Source: Chloroflexota bacterium
GTDB taxonomy: Bacteria > Chloroflexota > Dehalococcoidia > Lucifugimonadales > UBA3495
Direction of reading: 5' to 3'
Length of the DNA stretch: 64,000 nucleotides
Assembly: GCA_026710825.1 (NCBI GenBank)
Contig: JAPOQH010000131.1
Span: forward strand, 1 to 64,000
Shown here piece by piece: positions 1 through 8,460 of this stretch. The notes under the pieces were generated by a model, which was not told the DNA's origin, ran no database searches, and saw only the letters and a list, made by a program, of their open reading frames with translations. The position numbers and the translations under genes are program-made. Every line of letters begins with the position of its first letter. The first letter of the stretch is position 1.

Positions 1-767
1 ACCTCGTCTGACCAGCCTCACCGCATCCCTTCGGTGGATTCGGGCTTATGCTCGGTATTCTCCGTGGCCCACATCGGCAATCCGCCATGACGTGCCCATC
101 AGGGCCGGTTCATTGGGACAGACGACGCAGCACGGAACGCTGTGGCTGGAGCTGGGACGCAACTCCACACTGTTGACAAGGTAAACAGACGTTGGCAGTC
201 GCGGAGCTTGGTATGCGATTTTTACTGACGGGGTTGGCCGTCGATGCTGGGAATCCTGCCTCACTGATGTTGGGTTGCAAACACGTGCTTTATCTAGATG
301 AATCTAGGATAGCGGGTGCAAATGAGTGCGGGCAACGACGCGGTGTCAGTGTTTTTTTGGATTTTCTGGGATCGGAGGAATGAACGCAGGGTCATTCGAT
401 TATCACAAGACAAGGGGACGACCCATACCGGGACGTATCCTTGCTGACCGTCTGCTCGTGGTTCGACAGGCTAACCATGAGCGGACTGCATTCGATTTTC
501 ACAGGACACGGGGACGACAATGAACAGGTCCTGAGCTGGACGACGGGGAGGGTGCAATTTACAGGATGAACGGGTTAAGGAGGTGATGGTTCGGATGGGT
601 TGATCGCAGAACGAGCGGGATTGCATGGCGATGGACCCTTCGTGCCGCAGGGACCGCGCTTTACGGGGGACAGGCCGGGTTGAATGGGTAGACCCTATTG
701 AACGGCGGGTAGAGCGTAGAATATGCAACCTGGCAATCCGTAATTGAAGGCGAACGCGACGACTCAG
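1..767. other. gene-free left edge with one interspersed repeat
   Basis: No convincing gene is visible here. A frame open from base 2 to a stop near 184 runs in from the window edge on the + strand, but its composition is poor and I recognise nothing in it. A perfect long Shine-Dalgarno-like stretch (AAGGAGGTGAT, about 577-587) is followed only by a very short frame. The one definite element is the 134-bp repeat at 388-521, listed separately. Confidence 0.5.
388..521. repeat. 134-bp interspersed repeat, copy 1
   Basis: This stretch aligns over its whole length, without a length change, with 1598-1731. Both copies start with GGGTCATTCGAT and end with GGGGACGA(C/T)AAT. Inside is a hairpin (about 452-485) with arms CTGCTCGTGGT and ACCATGAGCGG around a TTCGACAGG-type loop. 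The opening motif recurs near the end of the unit (about 490-520, ATTCGATTTTCACAGGACACGGGGACGA), so each unit is itself an imperfect direct repeat around a hairpin. REP-like elements with a GTTCGACAGGCTCACCATGAGC core are known from many bacterial genomes. Confidence 0.85.
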
Positions 768-1472
768 ATGGGCATGATGGACAAACGACCAAACATCACC
801 ACGATCACTTTTGACATGGACGACACGCTGTGGGATTTCCAGACGGCCATGGAAGATGCCCTGGCCGTGACGCTGGAGCGGCTGAAGGAAATGGCGCAGG
901 GGGATGCGGCGCAGGAACTCACGGTCCAGCGAATGATGGACATCAGGGACGAGGTTGCGTCGGAGTTGGGCGAGGGAACGACGACGCAGGAGGAGATCCG
1001 GTACACGGCGATGGTCAGAACGGTGGAGCACGTCGGGTTCCGGGCGCGTGGCGCGGCCGAGGAGTTGTACCGGCTTTACTGGGAGGCGCGGATCGCGGGC
1101 GCGCGTCCATATGACGACGTGAATGGCATTCTGGAGGCGCTAAAGGGGCGATTCCGTTTGGGAATCATCTCGAACGGCAACAATACGCCGCAAATGGTCG
1201 GTATGGACGACGTTTTCGATTTCATCGTGTTCGCGCACGAATGCGGATGCCCCAAGCCGGACCCGCGAATTTTTGAGTTTGCGCTGGCCAAATTCGGCGA
1301 TGAGCCCGGGCAGGTGATGCACGTCGGAGACAATCTGCGGAGCGATGTGCTCGGCGCGAATGACTACGGGGCGATCAGTGTTTGGTTGAATCGAGATGGG
1401 GCTTTGAATGATACGGGCATCGTGCCAGCCTGGGAGATCACGGGACTCGCGGAGTTGCTGGACTTAGTCTGA
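768..1472 (+). CDS. HAD-superfamily hydrolase
   Basis: This is a haloacid dehalogenase-like phosphatase of about 234 residues. Motif I is DMDDTLWDF near residue 17, with the nucleophile and general-acid aspartates (DxD). Motif II is ISNGN near the middle. Motif III/IV is KPDPRIF followed by HVGDNLRSDVLGA. The layout with an alpha-helical C1 cap matches the YjjG / 2-haloacid dehalogenase-like branch, so a soluble cytosolic phosphatase acting on a small phosphorylated metabolite is likely, with the substrate unknown. A TTG at 744 opens the frame further, but the ATG cluster at 768/774/777 is the more natural start. The gene sits alone between the two copies of the 134-bp repeat. Confidence 0.85.
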   Translation: MGMMDKRPNITTITFDMDDTLWDFQTAMEDALAVTLERLKEMAQGDAAQELTVQRMMDIRDEVASELGEGTTTQEEIRYTAMVRTVEHVGFRARGAAEELYRLYWEARIAGARPYDDVNGILEALKGRFRLGIISNGNNTPQMVGMDDVFDFIVFAHECGCPKPDPRIFEFALAKFGDEPGQVMHVGDNLRSDVLGANDYGAISVWLNRDGALNDTGIVPAWEITGLAELLDLV

Positions 1473-1822
1473 AGGGCGGGGCATTGCCGGTGCTTTTTTG
1501 CGGTGTCGGTGGTTTGCCTGTGGACTCCTGGATTGCCGCGTTTGCGGGCGTTATGGCCGAGAGATGGATCTCTCAAACGAGTTGAGCGAGAGTCGGCAGG
1601 GTCATTCGATTTGCGCGTGACAAGGCGACGACCACTACCAGGACGTACCCTTGCTGACCGTCCGCTCGTGGTTCGACTGGCTCACCATGAGCGGACTACA
1701 TTCAATTATCACGGGACACGGGGACGATAATCGGGTGGTTCTCCAGAGCCGGGCAGCGGGTGAAGGGGTGTGCGGTCGGTCTGCTATGATGTTTGGCACC
1801 TGATTTCAAGGAGCCTGTTCGA
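1473..1822. other. intergenic stretch holding repeat copy 2
   Basis: The 350 bases between the HAD gene and the aldolase hold the second 134-bp repeat (1598-1731). A short imperfect hairpin followed by six T sits just after the HAD stop (about 1480-1498) and might act as a weak terminator. I see no gene. Confidence 0.5.
1598..1731. repeat. 134-bp interspersed repeat, copy 2
   Basis: This is the second copy of the element at 388-521, in the same orientation and of the same length. Differences are scattered substitutions. The hairpin at about 1662-1694 keeps its pairing: arms CCGCTCGTGGT and ACCATGAGCGG, with one G-T pair, and the copy-1 difference (CTGCTC) is tolerated by a wobble. Preservation of the stem suggests that the folded form matters. 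Confidence 0.85.
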
Positions 1823-2608
1823 ATGCAGGAGAACAAAGTCCGAAAGGCGCTGCGCGAAAACCGGTTGGCGCTGGGCACATACGTGACGTTCGCGGACCCG
1901 CAGGTGGTGGAGATCATCGGGCTGGCGGGATTTGACGCAGCGTTCATCGACATGGAGCACACCACCTTCGACCTGGGGCTGGTCACGCAGATGATCATGG
2001 CCGCCGACCTGGTGGGCGTGACGTCGATGATCCGCATACCCGGGAACGACGAAAACCTGATCCTGCGGCTGCTGGACGCCGGGGCGCAGGGCATCATCAT
2101 CCCGCATATCGACGGTCTGGAGGGAGCCAAGCGCGCGGTGGACGCGGTGCGGTACGCCCCCATGGGCCATCGCGGCGGCGCCGGCGGGACGCGTGCGGCA
2201 CGGTTTGGGACGGTGAACTGGGACGAGCACACCCGCACATCCAACGAGAACATAGTGCTATCGGTGATGACGGAGGATGATAAGGGCATCAGCGAGATCG
2301 GGCAGATCGCGCAGTTGCCGGGTATCGACCTGGTGTCGATTGGGCCGACGGACTTCTCCGAGTACATGGGCATTCGGGATCCGCAGAGTCCCGTGATCCG
2401 GGCGCGGCTGGAGGAACTGGCGGCTGAGGTGAAGGCGGCGGGCCGAGCCAAGCTGTCCATGCCGATGAACCACCCGGCGTTTCCGCTGACGGCCAAGGAA
2501 TTGCAGGACATGGGAGTGGGTTACACGCACGTCGCGCCGCCGCCCACGGCGCTGCTGCTGAGGTCGCTGCGGGACCGCCTCTCGGACATCCGGGCCGAGG
2601 TTGGCTAG
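1823..2608 (+). CDS. HpcH/HpaI family aldolase (copy 1)
   Basis: This is a 2-keto-3-deoxy-sugar-acid aldolase/citrate lyase beta-like TIM barrel of 261 residues. Family hallmarks visible are FIDMEHTTFD early, the central PHIDGLEGAKRAVDAVRYAP segment (metal and substrate loop, with RGG soon after), and IGPTDFSEYMG near residue 175. The enzyme is expected to make or break a C-C bond between pyruvate (or a related oxo acid) and an aldehyde using a divalent metal. The ATG at 1823 has an AAGGAG ribosome site at 1808-1813; an upstream TTG at 1793 has none. A paralog lies at 20967-21713. The exact substrate cannot be told. Confidence 0.88.
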   Translation: MQENKVRKALRENRLALGTYVTFADPQVVEIIGLAGFDAAFIDMEHTTFDLGLVTQMIMAADLVGVTSMIRIPGNDENLILRLLDAGAQGIIIPHIDGLEGAKRAVDAVRYAPMGHRGGAGGTRAARFGTVNWDEHTRTSNENIVLSVMTEDDKGISEIGQIAQLPGIDLVSIGPTDFSEYMGIRDPQSPVIRARLEELAAEVKAAGRAKLSMPMNHPAFPLTAKELQDMGVGYTHVAPPPTALLLRSLRDRLSDIRAEVG

Positions 2609-2638
2609 ACCGCCTCGTCGCCGCCAACCTTTCGCAGG

Positions 2639-3361
2639 ATGCGCACGGACGCAAGTCTAGGGCGATCGGTGGCCGCACTGGTCGTCGCGGTTTCGATAAT
2701 GGCGGCATTGGTTTCAGCGGCCTGCACGCAAACGCAGGGAGGAGTGACGGAGCCTCCGACCGAACCGATTGTCACGGCGGCCGAAACGCAGCTTCCGCCA
2801 ACCGCCACCATGCGCGCGACACCAAATTTGATGACGCCAGCCACGGCAGTCACGGCCCTGCCTTCGCCGACGGTCCCACTCACGGCGGGTGCAACCGTCG
2901 CGCCGACTGAAACGATGGAACCGACGAGTACGCCGGCCCCGACCGCGACGCCGTTGCCGGACGGGCCGTTGGTGCACATCGGCGACACGGTATACGTGGT
3001 GGACCTGGCGGTTACGCCGGAGGAACGGAGGCAGGGACTATCGGGCCGTCCGGCGATGGACGCCGACCGGGGGATGCTGTTCGTGTACGACGAGGACGGG
3101 GCGCGGGCGTTCTGGATGCCGGACATGCACTTTCCGTTGGACATGGTGTGGATCCGGGAAGACTGCGTGGTGGCGGGGGTGACGGCGGACGTGCCGAATC
3201 CGCCGCTGGACACGCCGCGAGACCAGTTGGAATTTTATCCGTCGGCCGGAATGGTGCGCTTCATACTGGAACTGAACGCGGGTCAGGCTGCGGACCAGGG
3301 GATTGAGGCTGGCGGCCCCGTGGAATTTGGTGGTGATATCGCCGGAAAATGGGGCTGCTGA
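2639..3361 (+). CDS. DUF192 domain lipoprotein
   Basis: The 240-residue protein has an N-terminal hydrophobic stretch (residues 11-28) ending in a lipobox-like SAAC with Cys29. A Thr/Pro/Ala-rich low-complexity linker (about 30-105) follows, then a C-terminal DUF192 domain (about 110-235). The domain shows GDTVYVVDLAVTPEERRQGLS, a glycine/methionine loop (RGMLF), and the FWMPDMHFPLDMVWI core typical of the family. DUF192 proteins are small secreted or membrane-anchored beta proteins of unknown function. Position -3 of the lipobox is Ser rather than Leu, so processing as a lipoprotein is likely but not certain. The start codon ATG 2639 lies 30 bases past the aldolase stop, so the two may be cotranscribed. 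Confidence 0.8.
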   Translation: MRTDASLGRSVAALVVAVSIMAALVSAACTQTQGGVTEPPTEPIVTAAETQLPPTATMRATPNLMTPATAVTALPSPTVPLTAGATVAPTETMEPTSTPAPTATPLPDGPLVHIGDTVYVVDLAVTPEERRQGLSGRPAMDADRGMLFVYDEDGARAFWMPDMHFPLDMVWIREDCVVAGVTADVPNPPLDTPRDQLEFYPSAGMVRFILELNAGQAADQGIEAGGPVEFGGDIAGKWGC

Positions 3362-3399
3362 GGAAGGCTGGCGCGGATGAAATGTCACCCTGACCGTAG

Positions 3400-3422
3400 C
3401 CCTCTGCCATCGAGGGAGAGGG
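3400..3422. repeat. short intergenic hairpin
   Basis: CCCTCT (3400-3405) can pair with AGAGGG (3417-3422) around an 11-base loop within the 158-base gap before the PfkB-type kinase gene. A related CCTC...CATCGAGGA segment follows at about 3464-3481. This resembles short intergenic repeat families, but only one clear copy is in the window. Confidence 0.35.
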
Positions 3423-3519
3423 AACAATCGAGCGGCGGGACCGAAAATTTAGGACGGCGCCGGCCCTCCGACATCGAGGACAATGAGCAATCAAGAATCA
3501 GGACAAGGATGAATCATCA

Positions 3520-4449
3520 ATGGAAGTACTAGTATCCGGATCGCTGGCCATCGACCGCATCATGACGTTTCCCGGGCGCTTCGGCGACCACATCGTGCCC
3601 GAACGGGTGCACCAGATCAACCTGAGCTTCACAGTGGACGGGTTCAACGCCTACTTCGGCGGGACGGCGGGGAACATTGCATACTCGCTGGCGATGCTGG
3701 GGCAGACGCCGCGGCTGATCGCGGCCATCGGGAACGACTACCGGGACTACTTCACGCGGTTGGAGGCCAACGGCATCCCGACGGGCGAGGTAAAGATCGT
3801 GGAGGAAGAGGCGACGGCGTCGGCGTTCATCGTTACGGATTTGGCAGACAACCAAATCACCGGATTCAACCCGGGGGCGATGAAACACGCGACGGGGTTC
3901 GACTTCAGCCAGGTGAATCCGGCCGAGACCATCAACATCGTCAGCCCCGGGAACCTGACCGACATGTCCAACTTCACCGCCGATGGCAAGAAAGCCGGCG
4001 TGTATACCATTTTTGATCCCGGACAGTCGCTGCCGGTGTGGGACGCAGAGGGACTGACGGAGTGCATACGGAACAGCGACCTGCTGATCGCCAATGACTA
4101 CGAGATGGCGCTGATTTCGGAGCGGACGGGCGTCGACAAGGGTGGGCTGATGCAGTTGACCGATGCTCTCGTCACCACGCTGGGCGAGCAGGGGACGCGG
4201 ATCACCACGCCGGACGGCGAAGTCATCGTGCCGTGCGTGCCGACGGAGAACGTGGTGGACCCGACGGGAGCGGGCGACGCTTTTCGCGGTGGTTTTATCC
4301 TGGGACTGATCCGCAAGGAGGGGTTGGAAAGGGCGGCGCAGATGGGGTCGGCGTGCGCGCACTTCGTGATTCAGCAGCGAGGGACGCAGGAGTACCGCTA
4401 CACGATGGACGAGTTGGAAGCGGCGCTGAAGCGGGCGTACGGCGGGTAA
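3520..4449 (+). CDS. PfkB-family carbohydrate/nucleoside kinase
   Basis: This 309-residue ribokinase-fold kinase transfers phosphate from ATP to a sugar or nucleoside hydroxyl. The N-terminal signature (GGTAGNIAYSLAMLG, about residues 47-61) and the C-terminal PfkB signature with the catalytic base (DPTGAGDAFRGGF, Asp near residue 252) are intact. The sequence also shows the NDYE segment after the lid-proximal region. Overall it resembles bacterial adenosine/ribokinase-like members more than phosphofructokinases. Start ATG 3520 is preceded by AAGGA at 3505-3509. The substrate is not assignable from sequence alone; adenosine kinase is the best guess. Confidence 0.85.
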   Translation: MEVLVSGSLAIDRIMTFPGRFGDHIVPERVHQINLSFTVDGFNAYFGGTAGNIAYSLAMLGQTPRLIAAIGNDYRDYFTRLEANGIPTGEVKIVEEEATASAFIVTDLADNQITGFNPGAMKHATGFDFSQVNPAETINIVSPGNLTDMSNFTADGKKAGVYTIFDPGQSLPVWDAEGLTECIRNSDLLIANDYEMALISERTGVDKGGLMQLTDALVTTLGEQGTRITTPDGEVIVPCVPTENVVDPTGAGDAFRGGFILGLIRKEGLERAAQMGSACAHFVIQQRGTQEYRYTMDELEAALKRAYGG

Positions 4450-4525
4450 CCATCGCATTGACGAACCGGGCGGGCTGCGCTAGGCTTTTCGGCAGTCCAG
4501 CATCCGCAAATTTCGGAGCGTTTTT

Positions 4526-5080
4526 ATGACTCAGCAAGCCCCTCCCCCCGCGCTGACGCCTGAGGTGCAGGCGATGATCGGCGTGAGCGGGGACGTCGTA
4601 GAATCCTGGGGCGTGGTGGACGGCGAATACATGCGCCGGTTCTCGCAGGCCCTGATGGACCCGGACCCGCGTTACTGGGATGACGATTTCGCCAAGTCGA
4701 CCCGCTACGGCGAACTGATCACGCCGCCCATCATGGTCAGCTACCTGGCCAGCCGGATCCGGCCTGACCAGGGAGACCCCATCACGGCGGCGTTCGAGGA
4801 GAACCCCGAGTCCGACGGCATCGGGTCGGTGGAGCGGCCCGGAGAGTTGCCGCCGGTGCCGACCAACCTGGTGCGGGTGCTCAACGCGGGCAACGAGCTG
4901 GAGTTGTACGCGTACCCCAGCATCGGCGACACCATATTTTTCCAGAACCGGTATTCCGACATTCGGGAACGCCTGGGCCGCGACGGCACGCCGTTCCTGA
5001 TCATCACGCGGGAGACGCGGTACTGGAACCAGGACGATGTGACGCTGTGCATCACGCGGGCGTCGACGATCCGACGCTGA
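4526..5080 (+). CDS. FAS1-like / MaoC N-terminal dehydratase domain protein
   Basis: The 184-residue protein matches the N-terminal MaoC-like (FAS1-type dehydratase) fold: an early SGDVVESWGVVDGEYMRRFSQAL helix region, a DPRYWDDDFAKSTRYGELITPP segment that mirrors the YxDExxA-R-G-xxAPP part of hot-dog dehydratases, and an IGDTIFFQNRYSDIRER strand near the end. Such subunits pair with a catalytic MaoC partner to hydrate or dehydrate acyl thioesters. The next gene (5132) is also MaoC-like, so a heterodimeric enzyme is plausible. GGAG at 4515-4518 supports ATG 4526. The acyl substrate is unknown. Confidence 0.75.
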   Translation: MTQQAPPPALTPEVQAMIGVSGDVVESWGVVDGEYMRRFSQALMDPDPRYWDDDFAKSTRYGELITPPIMVSYLASRIRPDQGDPITAAFEENPESDGIGSVERPGELPPVPTNLVRVLNAGNELELYAYPSIGDTIFFQNRYSDIRERLGRDGTPFLIITRETRYWNQDDVTLCITRASTIRR

Positions 5081-5131
5081 TTGGCGCCGAATCCAGTTGC
5101 AACGGTTTTTCAGAACGAACGGAGATCAGCC

Positions 5132-5692
5132 ATGACCACCCTGCTTGACGACCTCCTGAACATGGAGCCCGAGGAGATTTGGCGGCGCAACGAGCGGCCC
5201 GACGCCGACGGGTTGCGCGACAAGACGCAGATCTACTACGGCGACGTGAACGAGGGCGACGAACTGCCCAAGTACATATACAAGCCGACGCCGACGCACC
5301 TCTTCCGGTGGAGCGCGGCAATCGAGAACTTCCACCGGATCCATTACGATTTGGACTTCGGACTGAACCACGACCGCAACCCCAGCATCCTGGTGCATGG
5401 TTCGTGGAAACAGAGCGTGGTGCCCCAGTACCTGAAGGACTGGACGCTGCCCAACGGATGGCCGTGGCAAGCGAGGTTCGAACACCGGGCGATGCTGGTT
5501 CCGGGTGACATCCTGATCATGTGGGGCCGGGTGACCAGCAAGTACGAAAAGAACCAGATGGGTTTCATCGAGTTGGAAATCGGGATGAAGACCCAGGACG
5601 GTATCGAGAGTATGCCTGGGACGGCGACGGTTGTGCTGCCGCTCAAGGACGGGCCGCCGATTCCATACCCGTTCGTGCCGCCGGCCGACTAG
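5132..5692 (+). CDS. MaoC-like acyl dehydratase partner
   Basis: This 186-residue hot-dog-fold protein contains FRWSAAIENFHRIHYDLDF followed by an ILVHGSW segment, matching the hydratase-2 motif region that carries the catalytic Asp and His. A later strand has VPGDILIMWGRVTSKYE. It directly follows the FAS1-like gene with a 51-base gap, and the two probably form a two-subunit enoyl-thioester hydratase/dehydratase. ATG 5132 has GGAG just upstream (5121-5124); the TTG that opens the frame at 5081 lies immediately after the previous stop and lacks a ribosome site. The motif resembles mesaconyl-type hydratases, but the substrate is not provable here. Confidence 0.75.
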   Translation: MTTLLDDLLNMEPEEIWRRNERPDADGLRDKTQIYYGDVNEGDELPKYIYKPTPTHLFRWSAAIENFHRIHYDLDFGLNHDRNPSILVHGSWKQSVVPQYLKDWTLPNGWPWQARFEHRAMLVPGDILIMWGRVTSKYEKNQMGFIELEIGMKTQDGIESMPGTATVVLPLKDGPPIPYPFVPPAD

Positions 5693-5764
5693 CGACGATT
5701 CAAGACCGAAACGCCGGGGCGAACGCCTTTTGGAATCGCCCTGACTCTACTGGAGACTGACACA

Positions 5765-6034
5765 ATGGCGCGTTTCATCGCCGTCCACAACATACCGGGG
5801 ATCACGGAAGAGGATTTCCGGAGCAAGCTCGATGCCGTGAAAAAATGGCGGCCCGACCGGCGTACCACAATCGTCAAGGTGTACGGCGACCTGGAGAATG
5901 GCAAGCTGATCTCCGAATGCGAGGCCGTTGAGCAGTCGCATTTCGAGGACTGGCTGAACATGGTGGGCTGGCCTGCCGAGTCCATCAACAAGGTGGACAT
6001 AATCTGCCAGGTGGGCAGTTTCTGGAAACTCTAG
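5765..6034 (+). CDS. small alpha/beta-barrel-like protein
   Basis: An 89-residue protein starting MARFIAVHNIPGITEEDF. The short beta-alpha-beta layout (VHNIPG..., a charged helix, TIVKVYGDLENGKLISECEA, a second helix, then a final strand) is that of small dimeric ferredoxin-like proteins such as the DUF4242/DUF3303 groups. I cannot assign a function. The preceding GGAG (5751-5754) supports ATG 5765, and the gene ends the + strand cluster just ahead of a strong terminator. Confidence 0.6.
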   Translation: MARFIAVHNIPGITEEDFRSKLDAVKKWRPDRRTTIVKVYGDLENGKLISECEAVEQSHFEDWLNMVGWPAESINKVDIICQVGSFWKL

Positions 6035-6053
6035 CCTATCGAAACGGAACCCG

Positions 6054-6087
6054 ACAGGGGCGACCATGCGTCGCCCCTGTTTGTTTT
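6054..6087 (+). terminator. Rho-independent terminator between convergent genes
   Basis: A perfect 10-bp stem (ACAGGGGCGA 6054-6063 with TCGCCCCTGT 6071-6080) with a 7-base loop is followed by TTGTTTT. It lies 20 bases after the stop of the small + strand gene and before the end of the convergent YihY gene. Confidence 0.85.
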
Positions 6088-6109
6088 GCGAGTGTGTGAG
6101 GGTTGGTCG

Positions 6110-7081
6110 CTAGCGCAGGAACCAGCCGGGGCCGGGGACTGGCCCGTCGTGGTTGTACACGTTTTGCCCGTAGGCGGCCACCGCGGCTCCCGAGGCGAGT
6201 GTCACAGACGAGGCGAACAGCCAGACGAGCACAATCAGGACGGATGCCAAAGGGCCGTACACCAGGTGAGACGGAGCGGCGTAGGTGATGAACAGCGCCA
6301 CACCGTAGTTGACGGCCTGCAGGGCCACGCCGGATACAGCCGCTCCGACGATTGCCCACCGCCATAGCACGCGCCGCTCCGGGACGTACCGGTAGACGAT
6401 CAGGAATGCGACCACAGCCAGGAGCCCCGCGAACACGTTGGACCACCAACCCTGGGTTACGAACGTTACGATGGCGTCGGACGGAGCGTCAGGATCGGGC
6501 TGGCGTGAGGCTTGGGGCGCGAGTCCGTATGAAATCAGGTAGGTGAACACGCTGGACAGCAACAATACCAGCGAGGTCGCGCTCATCAGCAGGTATTGAC
6601 GCGTTTTGCCGACGATGCCCACCTGGGCCGGGGCAATCCCCCACATGCGGTTGACCACGACCCCGACGGACCCGAACAACTTGTAGGATCCCCAGGCCAG
6701 GCCAAGCAGGGCGAACACTCCGGTGATGCCGACGACGGTGAAATCCTGTGCCACCAGCAGGCTCTCGAAATCGATGTCGCCGGGCAACAGCCGGGATGAC
6801 CACGTCTCAAACCAACCCATGGACAATTCCTGCCCCAGGGCGACTCCCAGAAATTGGAGGAGCGCGACGGACACCGGGATCAGGGCGACCATGCCGTAGT
6901 AGGCGATGCCTGCGATCAGTTGCTGGGCGTCGTTGCGGGTTACCGCCGCCAGGGTGGCGAGTAGGACGCGGAGCGGTCGCCACCGCGCGGCCGCGGCCTC
7001 GATTTCCCGCCTGACGCGGGACAACCACAGGATGCTGCTGACCCAGTGGGCGACCCTTTCGGTGGCGTACTCCAGGTTCAT
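6110..7081 (-). CDS. YihY/BrkB-family inner-membrane protein
   Basis: A 323-residue polytopic protein. After a charged N-terminus it shows the family's repeated hydrophobic segments (about six), including an AGIAYYGMVALIPVSVALLQF segment (family FxxxxALxPLL), a GSYKLFGSVGVVVNRMW loop, and a last helix with LIVLVWLFASSVTLASGA plus GAAVAAYGQNVY. YihY/BrkB proteins are inner-membrane proteins of poorly defined function, once mis-called ribonuclease BN. ATG 7081 overlaps the stop of the signal peptidase gene as ATGA, so translational coupling is likely and the longer frame to 7132 is unneeded. Confidence 0.88.
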   Translation of the reverse strand: MNLEYATERVAHWVSSILWLSRVRREIEAAAARWRPLRVLLATLAAVTRNDAQQLIAGIAYYGMVALIPVSVALLQFLGVALGQELSMGWFETWSSRLLPGDIDFESLLVAQDFTVVGITGVFALLGLAWGSYKLFGSVGVVVNRMWGIAPAQVGIVGKTRQYLLMSATSLVLLLSSVFTYLISYGLAPQASRQPDPDAPSDAIVTFVTQGWWSNVFAGLLAVVAFLIVYRYVPERRVLWRWAIVGAAVSGVALQAVNYGVALFITYAAPSHLVYGPLASVLIVLVWLFASSVTLASGAAVAAYGQNVYNHDGPVPGPGWFLR

Positions 7082-7581
7082 TGGATTGGCTCCTGCGACC
7101 GTGCGGGGCGGCGCAGAGGCCAGCGGAGCCACACCCGGCCGATGATCCGATGAGAGGAAACCGGTCCGTATCGCCGGCTGTCGTCGCTGTCGGAACGGTT
7201 ATCGCCCATCAGGAAATATTCGTCGCCGTCGCACAACCACGGCGGGGTGTCTTCTGCCGGGTGGTATGGGTGAGAGAGGTATGGTTCCGGCAAAGGCGAA
7301 TCATCGATCAGTACACCGCCGGCGCCTTGGATCGTCACGAATTCGCCGGGCAGGCCAACGACTCGTTTTACCCAGAACGCGCCGTCCTGCGCGGGAGACA
7401 TGACTACCACCACAGAGCCGCGGGGGTATCCTGCTGGGGTCCAGCATGGCGGTATGATGTGCAGCAGGTCACCGTGGAGCAGGGTTGGCCGCATGCTGTC
7501 GCCATGGACGCGGAAGCGAGACCGGAACAGGAACGCAGGGACGCGCGCCATGAGGGCAGCGGCAGACCAGAGCGGTCTCAT
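7078..7581 (-). CDS. S26-family signal peptidase
   Basis: This 167-residue serine/lysine peptidase has the catalytic Ser29 in HGDSMRPTL and Lys72 in WVKRVVGLPG, then GDEYFLMGDNRSDSDDSRRYG (box E, about 119-139). Type I signal peptidases cut leader peptides at the outer face of the membrane. Here the N-terminal anchor is short and interrupted by arginines (residues 5-20), and the whole protein is shorter than typical LepB. A specialised S26 enzyme, such as a SodX-type maturation protease, is therefore an alternative. It lies 9 bases after pheA and overlaps the YihY gene by 4 bases. Confidence 0.82.
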   Translation of the reverse strand: MRPLWSAAALMARVPAFLFRSRFRVHGDSMRPTLLHGDLLHIIPPCWTPAGYPRGSVVVVMSPAQDGAFWVKRVVGLPGEFVTIQGAGGVLIDDSPLPEPYLSHPYHPAEDTPPWLCDGDEYFLMGDNRSDSDDSRRYGPVSSHRIIGRVWLRWPLRRPARSQEPIQ

Positions 7582-7590
7582 GCCTGCTGA

Positions 7591-8427
7591 CTAGGCGCCG
7601 GTAGGCTCCCAGCACGGATAGGAGCCGAGTATTTTGAACGCATCAGTGTACGTGCGGAGACCCTGCAGGGCGGCGGCGACCTCGGGTTCTTCGCGATGGC
7701 CCTCGCAATCGATGAGGAAAACGTAGCGGCCCAATTCCTGCTTGGTGGGGCGGCTTTCGATCTTGACGAGGTTGATGTTGCGCTCCGCGAACTCACCGAT
7801 GGCGTGGTAGAGGTTGCCGGGGCGATCAACGGCGAACGCAAAGCTGATCGAGGTGCGGTCGTGTCCGGTGGGTGGGTGATCATCGTGGGCCAGAGCGACG
7901 AAACGGGTCTGGTTGGCCGAGTTGTCCTGGATGCTCCGGGCGAGAACCTGCACGTCGTAGATCTCGGAGGCGCGCTGCGGGCAGATGGCCGCCGCAGGAG
8001 CACGGCTGGCCTGCATGTCGATTACGGCAGCGACCGTGCTGAGCGAGGCCTCGCGGGTGGCGGTGGGGAAATGCTGGCCGAGATAGGCCTGGCATTGTGC
8101 GAGAGCCTGGGGGTGCGAATAGATCACCTCCACCGAATCGGCGGATACGCCAGGAGGAGCCACCAGGTAGTGGTCGATGGGAATCACCACCTCGTTCCTG
8201 ATGGAAAGCTCGGCCTGGGCGATCAGGAGGTCGAGGGTGAAAGTTACGGAACCTTCCAGGCTGTTTTCGATCGGCACCACCCCGGATTCCAACTCGCGGG
8301 ATACGACGGCGCCACCCACGGCGCTGATGGTGGGGTAAGGCTGCAGTTCGGCATCCGGAGCAAATAGCAGAGCGGCCTGCTCCGTGTACGTTCCGGCCGG
8401 CCCCAGGTAACCGATTCGGTCAGGCAT
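7591..8427 (-). CDS. pheA: prephenate dehydratase
   Basis: The 278-residue monofunctional enzyme converts prephenate to phenylpyruvate in phenylalanine synthesis. The prephenate-binding domain occupies about 1-180: GYLGPAGTYTEQAA at the start, VVPIENSLEGSV at 51-62, and QTRFVAL near 170. A regulatory ACT domain follows (about 190-275), with GNLYHAIGEFAERNINLVKIESRP containing the GALxxxL and ESRP phenylalanine-binding motifs. Feedback inhibition by phenylalanine is therefore expected. No chorismate mutase domain is fused. It lies 33 bases after the TrkA-type gene in a - strand run. Confidence 0.95.
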   Translation of the reverse strand: MPDRIGYLGPAGTYTEQAALLFAPDAELQPYPTISAVGGAVVSRELESGVVPIENSLEGSVTFTLDLLIAQAELSIRNEVVIPIDHYLVAPPGVSADSVEVIYSHPQALAQCQAYLGQHFPTATREASLSTVAAVIDMQASRAPAAAICPQRASEIYDVQVLARSIQDNSANQTRFVALAHDDHPPTGHDRTSISFAFAVDRPGNLYHAIGEFAERNINLVKIESRPTKQELGRYVFLIDCEGHREEPEVAAALQGLRTYTDAFKILGSYPCWEPTGA

Positions 8428-8460
8428 CAGTGTTCACCAGAGTGGAGGGATGGTCCGCGG

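Noticed and set aside
46-264. 72-codon - strand frame at the left edge, and an open + frame from base 2 to about 184
   Set aside because: No recognisable family, no ribosome site or neighbour, and codon use unlike the real genes nearby; the left edge cuts any context.
452-485. tRNA T-arm (GGTTCGA) in the 134-bp repeats
   Set aside because: The motif lies in the loop of a simple hairpin in both repeat copies, without anticodon or acceptor arms around it.
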